A stretch of DNA of 64,000 nucleotides from CAWEQW01 sp963811365. GTDB taxonomy: Bacteria > Actinomycetota > Actinomycetes > Propionibacteriales > Nocardioidaceae. The notes beneath the pieces were generated by a model that was given only the letters and a program-made list of their open reading frames with translations, was not told the DNA's origin and searched no databases. Positions 8,708 to 17,169 of the stretch are shown one piece after another; position 1 is the first letter of the stretch; each line of letters opens with the position of its first letter. The stretch covers positions 1 to 64,000 of the forward strand of contig CAWEQW010000003.1 in the NCBI GenBank assembly GCA_963811365.1, given 5' to 3'. Both the position numbers and the translations under genes were made by a program.

Positions 8708-9295
8708 ATGTCTAGATCGATTCTCAGTCTCGTCCTCGGCGTGACCCTCATGATCACGGTCGCCAGCGCGCTGCCTGCAGCCGCGTCCGACGCGAGTAAT
8801 GAGGCGAACAAGCGCGCGGACGAGCTCGCTCTCACCGATGACGTTGCGCTGCCGTCGCCCTACATCCAGGCCACTTCGCCTGCCGATGCCGAGAAGAAGT
8901 TCGCCGCGATCGAGGCAGGGGGGGAAACGGCACGAACCGCCTCAATCCAATACGGACCATGCACACTGTACCCAAGCGTTATGTACCTCAGGAAGTCGTC
9001 GAACTACCGCAACGTGGGTACCAAGCCGTACGCCAAATGCGAGGTGCCGGTCTCGTCCATCAATCATTCTACCGATTTGCGATACAAGTCCTTCATCTGG
9101 TGGAGGAAAGCTACGACGAAGTCGGGCGGCAACACTGGAGTGGCCTCCTATACCCAGAGGAACGTCGAGTACCGCTGCGTGAGCAACGAGAGTACGGGTT
9201 GGTCAGGGACCACGGCCGGCACCATCTCCTATGGCGGCAAGAAGTACTACGCACGGGTCTACCAGCCCGTCAAGACGCTCGCCTGCGGTGGCTAA
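8708..9295 (+). CDS. Secreted protein of unknown function
   Basis: This 195-aa protein has a Sec signal peptide (hydrophobic core SLVLGVTLMITVASA, cleavage after ALPAAA near residue 27). The mature part is rich in Ser, Thr, Tyr and Trp and has four cysteines (CTLYPS, YAKCEV, YRCVSN, LACGG) that could form disulfides. Codon use is less G/C-biased than in the housekeeping genes, consistent with transfer. The ATG at 8708 is chosen because it places the signal peptide at the N-terminus. The end overlaps the next gene, suggesting a two-gene unit. No family is recognised. Confidence 0.75.
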   Translation: MSRSILSLVLGVTLMITVASALPAAASDASNEANKRADELALTDDVALPSPYIQATSPADAEKKFAAIEAGGETARTASIQYGPCTLYPSVMYLRKSSNYRNVGTKPYAKCEVPVSSINHSTDLRYKSFIWWRKATTKSGGNTGVASYTQRNVEYRCVSNESTGWSGTTAGTISYGGKKYYARVYQPVKTLACGG

Positions 9296-9692
9296 GGGCC
9301 GGGGTCGGCGCCGCGCGCAGACGGACGACGCGGGGAACGTTGTCCAGCTCGTCTACGCCCGCTCGGGCCTCAGGCAGCACGAGCCACTTGTGGCCTTGGT
9401 GCGGACCGAGGAGGAAGCAGCAGAGATCGAGGCGCAGGTCGTGACACACGCTCCGGGGGCGCGTGTGATGTGGGAGACCCATGGGGTCGTCGGCGGGCCC
9501 ACCGACATCGTGCATGTGGTGCTGCTCGCCGCAGGCGGCAGCGGTGAGGACGAGGCGGCCGACCCGATCGGCGTCGCCGTTTTCGCAGACCGCGACGACG
9601 CCGACAACGACGTGCGAATCCGTCGCGAAGCAGACCCGCGTGTCGAGTTTGTCGTGCGAACGTTACCGGTGGGATGGCGCCGGGACGCGTAG
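9288..9692 (+). CDS. Hypothetical protein coupled to secreted protein
   Basis: This 134-aa acidic cytosolic protein starts at a GTG that overlaps the upstream stop by 8 bases. It begins with a basic patch (AKGRGRRR) and continues with two alpha/beta-like stretches (LVALVRTEEEAAEIEAQV, residues about 28-46, and DIVHVVLLAAGG). The alternation of VVLL-type strands and acidic helices suggests a small alpha/beta domain. No catalytic motif or export signal is visible. Tight coupling implies joint function with the secreted protein, which remains unproven. Confidence 0.6.
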   Translation: MAKGRGRRRAQTDDAGNVVQLVYARSGLRQHEPLVALVRTEEEAAEIEAQVVTHAPGARVMWETHGVVGGPTDIVHVVLLAAGGSGEDEAADPIGVAVFADRDDADNDVRIRREADPRVEFVVRTLPVGWRRDA

Positions 9693-10069
9693 CCGTTTGA
9701 GTTCGGCGATCCCGCGGCGGTGGCTATGTAGGCCCTCGTAGGCCCATCAGCGGATGTTGAAGGTCAACACGCAGACCTCGAGTGGCTATGCGGCTCCTGC
9801 CGCGGTCGGGTTGGAGCGGTCTCGGCGGCGACGTGGATCGCAGCCGAGGGTGGGGTCCAACCGGTCAGCACAGGGCTCCGGGCAACGGGCAAAACAAGAA
9901 GCGGTTGTCGATTGAGGATCCCGTTACGGCGAACAGCCAGCGCGGGAGAGCGCCCTCCGATGGGGCCAAGAGCGATCCGAACATCGCGCCATGCGTGGCC
10001 ACTCGCGGACAGACCTCTGCCTTGGGGGAGTGAGGCCGTCGTCGGACGGTCCCGAACCCAGGAGGTCTC
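9693..10069. other. Intergenic region, no gene seen
   Basis: These 377 bases before the excisionase contain no frame I can support on either strand. A short direct repeat GTAGGCCC lies near 9728-9744. The stretch is more mixed in composition than the chromosomal part and presumably carries the excisionase promoter. Confidence 0.4.
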
Positions 10070-10267
10070 ATGACTGCCACCATCTCCCGCCGACTCGTTT
10101 CGCTCACCGACGCTGCCGACGCGCTCGCTGTGTCGACGCGGACCGTTCGTCGCTACATCGCCGATGGTCAGCTCGACGCCGTACGTCTCGGCCGCAAGAC
10201 GCTTCGGATCAAGGTCGAGTCGATCGAGCGCTTCATCGATGCCAGGCCCGTCGGCAACTGGCGCTGA
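10070..10267 (+). CDS. xis: Excisionase-like HTH DNA-binding protein
   Basis: This 65-aa protein consists almost entirely of a MerR/excisionase-type winged helix: LTDAADALAVSTRTVRRYIADG followed by a wing (LDAVRLGRKTLRIKVESIERFI). Such proteins bend DNA at attachment sites and steer the integrase to excision. A strong ribosome site (AGGAGGTCTC) precedes the ATG. It lies at the opposite end of the integrated element from int, but in the excised circle it would be about 300 bases upstream of int in the same direction, forming a xis-attP-int array. Confidence 0.85.
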   Translation: MTATISRRLVSLTDAADALAVSTRTVRRYIADGQLDAVRLGRKTLRIKVESIERFIDARPVGNWR

Positions 10268-10306
10268 GGCTTCGCCGGGTCAGGAGACGCCAAACGTGGC
10301 TGTTTC

Positions 10307-10329
10307 TTGTTCCCCGTATGTTCCCGAAA
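10307..10329. repeat. Right-end copy of the Int-arm repeat
   Basis: TTGTTCCCCG and TATGTTCCCG follow each other here and end in AAA, nearly repeating the double motif at 144-165 by the left end. The matching pair at both ends of the element, close to the attachment cores, supports a recombinase-binding role. Confidence 0.5.
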
Positions 10330-10336
10330 TTTGGAA

Positions 10337-10358
10337 AGAGGCCCTCGAAAGGGCCTCT
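10337..10358 (-). terminator. Hairpin terminator after the tRNA operon
   Basis: AGAGGCCC and GGGCCTCT form a perfect 8-bp stem with a 6-base loop. On the minus strand the stem is followed by a short T-containing stretch (TTTCC, then AAATTT), 15 bases beyond the tRNA-Val 3' end. It can also stop plus-strand reading from xis. It lies inside the element, so the element supplies this end. Confidence 0.6.
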
Positions 10359-10372
10359 GACCTGCGGAAACT

Positions 10373-10396
10373 TGGTGGGCGATACTGGGTTTGAAC
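10373..10396. other. Right attachment site (tRNA 3' end)
   Basis: The 3' end of tRNA-Val(GAC), including at least 10384-10396, is repeated at the window start. The right limit of identity is base 10396. The left limit cannot be measured because the other copy is cut off. Confidence 0.65.
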
Positions 10397-10447
10397 CAGT
10401 GACCTCTTCCGTGTCAAGGAAGCGCGCTACCACTGCGCCAATCGCCC
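10376..10447 (-). tRNA. tRNA-Val (anticodon GAC)
   Basis: A 72-base cloverleaf has acceptor arms GGGCGAT/ATCGCCC, discriminator A, D arm with TGGTAG, anticodon loop TTGACAC (GAC) and T arm GGTTCAAACC. A CCA is encoded right after it (10373-10375), unlike the three other tRNAs in the window. It is the last gene of a Gly-Cys-Val tRNA operon and the target of the mobile element, whose integration leaves the gene whole. Confidence 0.95.
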
Positions 10448-10487
10448 GTGACGACCCATGTTCCCATGAGCGGGAGTGGGGCATCCG

Positions 10488-10558
10488 AGGTGGAGACGGG
10501 ATTTGAACCCGTGTAGACGGATTTGCAGTCCGTTGCCTCGCCTCTCGGCCACTCCACC
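10488..10558 (-). tRNA. tRNA-Cys (anticodon GCA)
   Basis: A 71-base cloverleaf has acceptor GGTGGAG/CTCCACC, discriminator U as usual for tRNA-Cys, anticodon GCA in CTGCAAA and T arm GGTTCAAATCC. No CCA is encoded. It is the middle gene of the Gly-Cys-Val operon. Confidence 0.95.
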
Positions 10559-10586
10559 ATCGGAGGGGACCTGGGACCCTTCTCCG

Positions 10587-10659
10587 AGCGGACGACGAGG
10601 CTCGAACTCGCGACCTCAACCTTGGCAAGGTTGCGCTCTACCAACTGAGCTACGTCCGC
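10587..10659 (-). tRNA. tRNA-Gly (anticodon GCC)
   Basis: A 73-base cloverleaf has acceptor GCGGACG/CGTCCGC, D loop AGTTGGTAGA, anticodon GCC in the loop TTGCCAA and T arm GAGTTCGAGCCTC. No CCA is encoded. It is the first gene of the tRNA operon and lies about 45 bases downstream of a good promoter. Confidence 0.95.
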
Positions 10660-10712
10660 TTGTCACTCCCGGCATGGAACACTCTCGCGTCCCTGCCGAA
10701 CGTGCGAGCAGA

Positions 10713-10741
10713 ACTGTATCCGACCACCTCCGAATGACCAA
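10713..10741 (-). promoter_or_regulatory. Promoter of the tRNA-Gly-Cys-Val operon
   Basis: On the minus strand TTGGTC (-35, 10736-10741) is followed after exactly 17 bases by TACAGT (-10, 10713-10718). It faces the tRNA genes and ends about 54 bases before tRNA-Gly. Confidence 0.65.
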
Positions 10742-10758
10742 TTCGCCCCCCTGGTCCT

Positions 10759-10764
10759 AGGGTC
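10759..10764 (+). promoter_or_regulatory. -10 element TAGGGT, leaderless start
   Basis: TAGGGT ends 6 bases before the ATG at 10771, so transcription should begin at or next to the start codon. No ribosome-binding site is visible between them. The same arrangement recurs before several genes in the window. Confidence 0.45.
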
Positions 10765-10770
10765 GGACCT

Positions 10771-11593
10771 ATGCACGCATGGGTGAACGGTCGGCTGCTG
10801 CCCGACCCGGCGGCTCCGGCTCTGAGAGTGAGCGACCACGGGTTCACGGTCGGCGACGGGGTGTTCGAGGCGGTCAAGGTCGTCGACGGCCGGCCCTTCG
10901 CGCTCACCCGGCACCTGGACCGCCTGACGCGCTCGGCGCGGGGGCTCGGGCTTCCGGACCTCGACGTGGCGGCGGTGCGCCGGGGGATCGCGGCGGTGCT
11001 CGACGCCGAGCACCTGCCGTCCGGTCGGCTGCGGGTCACCTACACCGGCGGCCCGGCGCCACTCGGCTCCGGACGTGGTGACGCTCCGCCGACCCTCGCC
11101 GTGGTCGCCGACCGGCTGACCCCGTGGCCCGAGGTCACCGCGGTCGTGACGGTGCCGTGGCCGCGCAACGAGCGGGGCGCGCTGGCCGGGCTGAAGACGA
11201 CGTCGTACGCCGAGAACGTGGTCGCCCTGGCCCGCGCCGGTGAGCAGGGGGCGAGCGAGGCACTGTTCGCCAACCTGGCCGGCAACCTGTGCGAGGGGAC
11301 CGGCTCCAACGTGTTCTACGTCGCGGAGGGGCGAGCTGCGTACTCCGACGCTCGCCTCCGGCTGCCTGGCCGGGATCAGCCGCGGGCTCGTGCTCGAGTG
11401 GTACGGCGGGCGCGAGGTCGACGAGCCGATCGAGGTGCTGTCTCGCGCGACGGAGCTCTTCCTGGTCTCCACGACCCGTGACGTGCAGGCCGTGGGGCGC
11501 TGCGACGGGCGGCTGCTGGAGGCGCCGGGACCGGTGACCCGGGAGGTCGCCGCGGTGTGGCGCGACCGGGAGCCGGCCGACCTGGACCCCTGA
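10771..11593 (+). pseudogene. pabC: Aminodeoxychorismate lyase-like PLP enzyme, frameshifted
   Basis: The joined product (about 273 aa) is a fold-type IV PLP enzyme like 4-amino-4-deoxychorismate lyase (p-aminobenzoate for folate) or a branched-chain/D-amino-acid aminotransferase. The PLP lysine lies in GLKTTSYAEN and the cofactor-binding region in EGTGSNVFYV. The frame is lost at the G run 11328-11331; removing one G gives GELRTPTLASGCLAGISRG and restores a normal C-terminus ending at 11593. This looks like a homopolymer error rather than real decay. Lyase is favoured by size and first strand (MHAWVNGRLL), but the aminotransferase alternative is open. Confidence 0.8.
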
Positions 11594-11601
11594 CGGGCGA
11601 G

Positions 11602-12156
11602 TCAGACGCTCGAGCGCCGCCGCTCGCGGTAGGCGGCGACGTGCAGCCGGTTGCCGCACGTGCGCGCGTCGCAGTACCTCTTCGACCGGTTGCGGGACAG
11701 GTCCACGAGGACCTGCCGGCAGTCCGGCGCGGCGCAGGGCCGGAGCCGTTCCCGCTCGTCGGCCGCGATCACCTGGGCCAGGGCCATCCCGCAGTCGACG
11801 GCGAGGTGGTCCGCGAGCGATGCTCCCGGCGCGACGTGGTGGACGTGCCAGGGATGGCCGTCGTGATGGGTGAGCCGGGGGGTGACCAGTGCGCGGGCGA
11901 CCAGCTCGTTGACCGCGGCGACCGCCTGCTCCTCGCCCTCAGCCGTGAACACCGAGCGGATGAGGGGGCGCAGCCGGCGGACCGCCTGGAGGTCGTCGCG
12001 GGTCAGCCGCGTGACCTCGTTGATCCGGTGGTCGTGGACGAAGTCACCGAGCGCGTCCAGGTCCGGCAGCTGCTCGGCGCCGGACGCCTCTGGTGCGGAG
12101 TTGACGAGGTCGACGGCGCCGCCGAGAGCCCGAACGGTGTCGTGGCCGAACAGCAT
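11602..12156 (-). CDS. CGNR zinc-finger / ABATE-domain protein
   Basis: This 184-aa protein pairs an N-terminal ABATE-like domain (DTVRALGGAVDLVNS, residues 6-20, through about residue 120) with a C-terminal CGNR zinc finger: C-A-A-P-D-C, then YCDARTCGNRLHVAAYRER. The family is thought to be transcriptional regulators, sometimes stress- or antibiotic-linked, with unknown effectors. It lies alone on the minus strand just downstream of the SsgA-like gene. Start choice is the ATG at 12156, giving the usual family length. Confidence 0.85.
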   Translation of the reverse strand: MLFGHDTVRALGGAVDLVNSAPEASGAEQLPDLDALGDFVHDHRINEVTRLTRDDLQAVRRLRPLIRSVFTAEGEEQAVAAVNELVARALVTPRLTHHDGHPWHVHHVAPGASLADHLAVDCGMALAQVIAADERERLRPCAAPDCRQVLVDLSRNRSKRYCDARTCGNRLHVAAYRERRRSSV

Positions 12157-12207
12157 CGCTGACCTCGAGACGTGGGTTGATCCTCCCTGCCAACCTACGT
12201 CGTGGGA

Positions 12208-12642
12208 TCAGGCGTTCTCCGACGTGAGGATCGCCATGATCGCCGCGTCGATGTCGATGTGGGCGGACTCCTGGCCCTGCTCGACGACCTTGTTCATCCG
12301 GTCGACGAAGGTGGTCAGGTCGCCGGTCCGTGCCTGGACGAGCGCCTCGCCGTCGGGGGAGCACAGCTCGATGATCACGACCGCGTGCCCCCCGGTGTCC
12401 AGGCAGGGCCAGACGTGCACGTCGCCGTCACCCGACGGCTCGTAGAGGCCCTGCGTCAGCAGGTCGCGCCCGAACGTCCAGCGGACCCGGCTGGAGCCGG
12501 TGATGAAGACTGTGGTGACCGCGAACGGGTCGCTCGCGTCGTAGTGCAGCTCCGCCTCGATCGGCGTCGCGGCGCCGGTCGCGTCGATGAGCTCGACGGT
12601 GACGGGCTGGGTAACCGCCAGGGGCGCGGTATTGGTGTCCAT
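12208..12642 (-). CDS. SsgA-family sporulation/cell division regulator
   Basis: This 144-aa protein has the SsgA-like (SALP) pattern: VTVELIDATGAATPIEAELHYDASDPFAVTTVF, then VRWTFGRDLL and GDVHVWPC. SsgA/SsgB proteins of actinomycetes help place FtsZ and remodel the wall at division; SsgB-type members also occur in non-sporulating genera. The ATG at 12642 follows GGAGGGAAAGG. About 250 bases upstream separate it from a divergent membrane-protein gene, so it probably has its own promoter there. The exact paralogue type cannot be told. Confidence 0.85.
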   Translation of the reverse strand: MDTNTAPLAVTQPVTVELIDATGAATPIEAELHYDASDPFAVTTVFITGSSRVRWTFGRDLLTQGLYEPSGDGDVHVWPCLDTGGHAVVIIELCSPDGEALVQARTGDLTTFVDRMNKVVEQGQESAHIDIDAAIMAILTSENA

Positions 12643-12720
12643 TGCGGGGCCTTTCCCTCCGGTGTTCGTAGAGGAGACGACTTTGGGTTGGCGCTATGAC
12701 GGAGAATCAAACAAAGGTGT

Positions 12721-12737
12721 CGGCTTTTTTTGAGCCG
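12721..12737. promoter_or_regulatory. T7-loop inverted repeat in divergent spacer
   Basis: CGGCT (12721-12725) and AGCCG (12733-12737) flank a loop made mostly of T, an unusual homopolymer in this G/C-rich DNA. It lies between the ssgA-like gene and the PGPGW gene and could be an operator or small hairpin. Confidence 0.25.
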
Positions 12738-12894
12738 GACTGAACAGCCGACTCGATCTGTCCCGTTTGGTCTGATCTGAGCGGGGTACAAGATACGTTT
12801 GGCGAGCTAGACTTCGTCGTCGTAGGGGGCTGCCAGCCCACCGCGACCCGACACGCTCACCGAGCCGTTGCCGTACGACCACGAGCCGAGGACT

Positions 12895-13404
12895 GTGAGC
12901 CAGGACACCAGCCCCGCCGAGCGCCGGTCGGCCGACCGGAGCGCTGACGACACCGATGACGGCGCCGGGAGCCGGCTCAAGCACCATGCCAAGCGGGTGC
13001 ATCGCGGGATGCACGCCAACCCCGCTCTGACCCTGCTCAGCAAGATCGTGGTCGGCGTCGTGGGGACGGCCGTGCTGGTCGCCGGCATCGTGATGATCGT
13101 CACTCCCGGGCCGGCCATCGTGCTGGTCCCGCTGGGGCTGGCGATCCTCGCCAGCGAGTTCTCCTGGGCGCGGCACGCTCTGGAGACGGCGAGGCGGCAG
13201 GCGGTCAAGGCCAGGAAGAAGGCCGAGGCGCAGGACCCCGCGGTCCGGCGCCGCAACCGGCTGGTCGTGCTGGGCGTGGTCGTCGTCGTGGTCGGCGCGG
13301 CCGTGGCGTACGTCGCGGTCTTCGACTGGCCCGGGTACGCCGTCTCCGGATGGGACTGGCTCCAGCAGCGTTTCGGGCTGCTGCCGGAGCTCCCCGGGAT
13401 GTGA
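12895..13404 (+). CDS. PGPGW-family membrane protein
   Basis: This 169-aa protein has a charged N-terminal tail, then two close membrane segments around VGVVGTAVLVAGIVMIV and GPAIVLVPLGLAILAS separated by the family signature TPGPAI, a basic loop, and a third membrane segment (VVLGVVVVVVGAAVAYVAV). PGPGW proteins are small membrane proteins of unknown function. The GTG at 12895 is preferred to a TTG at 12868 because GAGGACT precedes it. No operon partner is seen; the tRNA-Val(CAC) gene follows. Confidence 0.75.
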   Translation: MSQDTSPAERRSADRSADDTDDGAGSRLKHHAKRVHRGMHANPALTLLSKIVVGVVGTAVLVAGIVMIVTPGPAIVLVPLGLAILASEFSWARHALETARRQAVKARKKAEAQDPAVRRRNRLVVLGVVVVVVGAAVAYVAVFDWPGYAVSGWDWLQQRFGLLPELPGM

Positions 13405-13434
13405 CCGGGATGTGAGTCGCGCGGGAGGATGCGC

Positions 13435-13440
13435 TAACCT
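13435..13440 (+). promoter_or_regulatory. -10 element of tRNA-Val(CAC)
   Basis: TAACCT lies 16 bases before the mature tRNA 5' end, the expected place for a -10. The -35 is weak. Confidence 0.4.
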
Positions 13441-13456
13441 TCTCAGCGCTTGCTGC

Positions 13457-13528
13457 GGGCGATTGGCGCAGTGGTAGCGCGCTTCGTTCACACCGAAGAG
13501 GTCACTGGTTCGAGCCCAGTATCGCCCA
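13457..13528 (+). tRNA. tRNA-Val (anticodon CAC)
   Basis: A 72-base cloverleaf has acceptor GGGCGAT/ATCGCCC, discriminator A, anticodon CAC in the loop TTCACAC and T arm GGTTCGAGCCC. It is nearly identical to tRNA-Val(GAC) at 10376-10447 apart from the anticodon arm and two T-arm bases. Those differences mean it is not the copy duplicated at base 1. Confidence 0.95.
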
Positions 13529-13533
13529 CCGTG

Positions 13534-13581
13534 GGACAAGGGGCCCCCGGTCAGCCGACGGCTGGTCGGGGGCCCTTGTCC
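13534..13581 (+). terminator. Strong hairpin terminator after tRNA-Val(CAC)
   Basis: GGACAAGGGGCCCCCGGTCAGCC pairs with GGCTGGTCGGGGGCCCTTGTCC, a stem of about 22 bp with two small irregularities and a tiny loop, starting 6 bases after the tRNA. There is no long T run, as is common in high-GC actinobacteria. Confidence 0.75.
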
Positions 13582-13757
13582 GCCGGGGCCGGTCAGCGCA
13601 CCGGACCGCAGCGCCAAGTCGGCGTGCAAGCCCCGAATCCGCCGATTCCTCTCCCGCGAGACGCATGGCTTGGGCCTCCCGGGGGTAGAAGGACCGTCTG
13701 GACGTTCGGTGTCCGGCCCTGCCCCCGCCTGGAACGCGCCTGTCGAGCCCACAGGGG

Positions 13758-14213
13758 GTGCAGCACGCCTTGCCTTCAAACACCCGGTCGCACTGGAGCC
13801 ACGAAGCCGCCTTCCCGTCCGATCCGGCGAGCGTTCTCAGGGCGCGGCGCTTCGTGTCGGTGCACCTGGCCGACTATCGGCTCTTCGGCCTGATGGACGA
13901 CGTTCGCCTGGCCGTGAGCGAGCTGGCCACCAATGCCGTGCGCCATGCCGGGACGCCGTTCAACGTTGCTCTGGAGCGGGAGCCGGCGTGCTTGACGCTC
14001 AGGGTGCAGGACACCTCGGACGCCGAGCCCGTGCCGCTGCATCCGGACCTGCTGGACGTGTCCGGTCGCGGCATCTGGCTCCTCGGCCTGGTGAGCTCGG
14101 GATGGGGCGTGGACCATCTGGAAGGGGGCGTGAAGTCGGTGTGGGCGACCTTCGACGTGGCTCCCGACGTCCCCGCGCCGTCCTCCGCCGGTCCGCGTCG
14201 CGACGAGCCATGA
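13758..14213 (+). CDS. Anti-sigma-type ATP-binding protein (RsbW-like HATPase)
   Basis: This 151-aa single-domain GHKL ATPase resembles RsbW/SpoIIAB serine kinases. The N box is LAVSELATNAVRHA (residues about 52-65), the G1 region VQDTSDAEP and the G2 region SGRGIWLLGLV. Stand-alone actinobacterial members often act as anti-sigma factors or regulators, but no sigma or anti-anti-sigma gene is adjacent. The start is a GTG at 13758; AGGGG is very close to it, so a slightly different start is possible. It is flanked by terminators, so it is probably monocistronic. Confidence 0.8.
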   Translation: MQHALPSNTRSHWSHEAAFPSDPASVLRARRFVSVHLADYRLFGLMDDVRLAVSELATNAVRHAGTPFNVALEREPACLTLRVQDTSDAEPVPLHPDLLDVSGRGIWLLGLVSSGWGVDHLEGGVKSVWATFDVAPDVPAPSSAGPRRDEP

Positions 14214-14597
14214 CCGGGCTGCCGCCGTCCGTCCGGACGCTCCGGCGGTGGTCCAGCCCTCTGCATGAGACCCGGCGGCGACGGTAACCGGCTCGCTAGG
14301 AGAGTGGTGCGTGAGGCATGCTCCCTGACAGCCCGTGCCGCCTTCCCAGGGCGACCCCGGTCCCGGACGGGGCCGGGGTCGCTCGCGTGTGGATGCGGGG
14401 CTGTCCGACTCCCTGCTCGATCGCTTGCCGGACGTCCCGGCAACGAAGCACCGCCCGCCGCCCGCGAGCCAGGACGACCGGTCGCCCCCCACGGCGGTGA
14501 AACCCACGGGCGCTCCGGCGACCGGCCCCGATACGATCGGCGGGTCAGCACGACCTCCCGACGGCCGGAGGTCGAGACGTCACAGGAGGGGATCCCC
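14214..14597. other. Intergenic region with terminator and thrS leader
   Basis: These 384 bases hold a hairpin terminator (14351-14382) and, nearer thrS, a possible -10 TACGAT (14532-14537). No gene or recognisable T-box is seen. Confidence 0.45.
14351..14382 (+). terminator. Hairpin terminator after the ATPase gene
   Basis: GCGACCCCGG (14351-14360) and CCGGGGTCGC (14373-14382) form a perfect 10-bp stem, with further pairing of TCCC/GGGG inside. It separates the ATPase gene from thrS. Confidence 0.65.
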
Positions 14598-16574
<1,977 letters not shown>

Positions 16575-16578
<4 letters not shown>

Positions 16579-17138
16579 GCAGCGTGACCGAGGATGCGCC
16601 GGTGGCCGCTGCGCTCCGCCAGGACGGCGTCGGCGAGCCCGACGAGCTCGAGCGCCTGTGGACCCCGCACCGGATGGCCTACATCAAGGGTCAGAACAAG
16701 CCGGCCGACTCCTCGGGCGATGAGTGCCCGTTCTGCCGGATCCCGTCGCTGCCGGACGAGGACGGGCTCGTCGTGCACCGCGGCGAGTCCACCTTCGTGG
16801 TGCTCAACCTCTACCCGTACAGCCCCGGGCACCTGATGGTCTGCCCCTACCGGCACGTCGCGGACTACACCGAGCTCGACGACGCGGAGACCGTCGAGCT
16901 CGCGGCGTCGACCAAGGCGGCGATGCGGACACTGCGCGCGGTCAGCGGCGCCCACGGGTTCAACATCGGGATGAACCAGGGATCGGTGGCCGGCGCGGGC
17001 ATCGCCGCGCACCTCCACCAGCACATCGTGCCTCGCTGGGGCGGCGACCAGAACTTCATGCCGATCATCGGCCGGACCAAGACCATGCCCCAGCTGATGG
17101 CCGACACCCGGCAGCTGCTCGCGGAGGCGTGGGCCTGA
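16575..17138 (+). CDS. HIT-domain hydrolase/phosphorylase
   Basis: This 187-aa member of the histidine-triad superfamily is like mycobacterial Rv2613c (Ap4A phosphorylase type). The triad is His146-x-His148-x-His150 (AAHLHQHIVP), and CPFC at residues 51-54 is a typical N-terminal zinc pair. It would cleave dinucleoside polyphosphates. The GTG overlaps the thrS stop by GTGA. The order thrS-HIT-pgsA-acyltransferase-pimA matches Mycobacterium, which supports the assignment. Confidence 0.9.
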
Positions 17139-17155
17139 GCGGAGCCCGAACCCGG

Positions 17156-17161
17156 TAGCCT
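17156..17161 (+). promoter_or_regulatory. -10 element TAGCCT, leaderless pgsA start
   Basis: TAGCCT ends 8 bases before the pgsA ATG at 17170, with no ribosome site between, predicting a leaderless transcript for the lipid operon. Confidence 0.4.
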
Positions 17162-17169
17162 GCTCTGCG

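Larger units (their letters stand above)
1..10396. mobile_element. Integrated mobilizable element in tRNA-Val(GAC)
   Basis: Bases 1-13 are identical to bases 10384-10396, which are the T-arm of the minus-strand tRNA-Val(GAC) gene; the two copies diverge after base 13. The segment between them has a tyrosine integrase at the left end, an excisionase-like HTH gene at the right end, a MobF relaxase/helicase and unrecognised cargo. It has no FtsK/TraB translocase and no replication initiator, unlike a typical actinomycete integrative and conjugative element, so I infer a mobilizable element that borrows transfer functions. The left attachment copy runs off the window edge, so the exact left boundary and core length are unknown. 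Confidence 0.8.

Noticed and set aside
9865..10107. An 80-codon minus-strand frame overlapping the excisionase start
   Set aside because: It overlaps the ribosome site and start of xis, has no motifs and has no good start signals.
1..10396. Self-transmissible actinomycete integrative and conjugative element
   Set aside because: I find no FtsK/TraB-type translocase and no replication initiator in the segment, only a relaxase, int and xis.
13457..13528. tRNA-Val(CAC) as the integration target or the source of the repeat at base 1
   Set aside because: Its T-arm reads GGTTCGAGCCC, while the repeat at bases 1-13 matches the GGTTCAAACCC of tRNA-Val(GAC) exactly.
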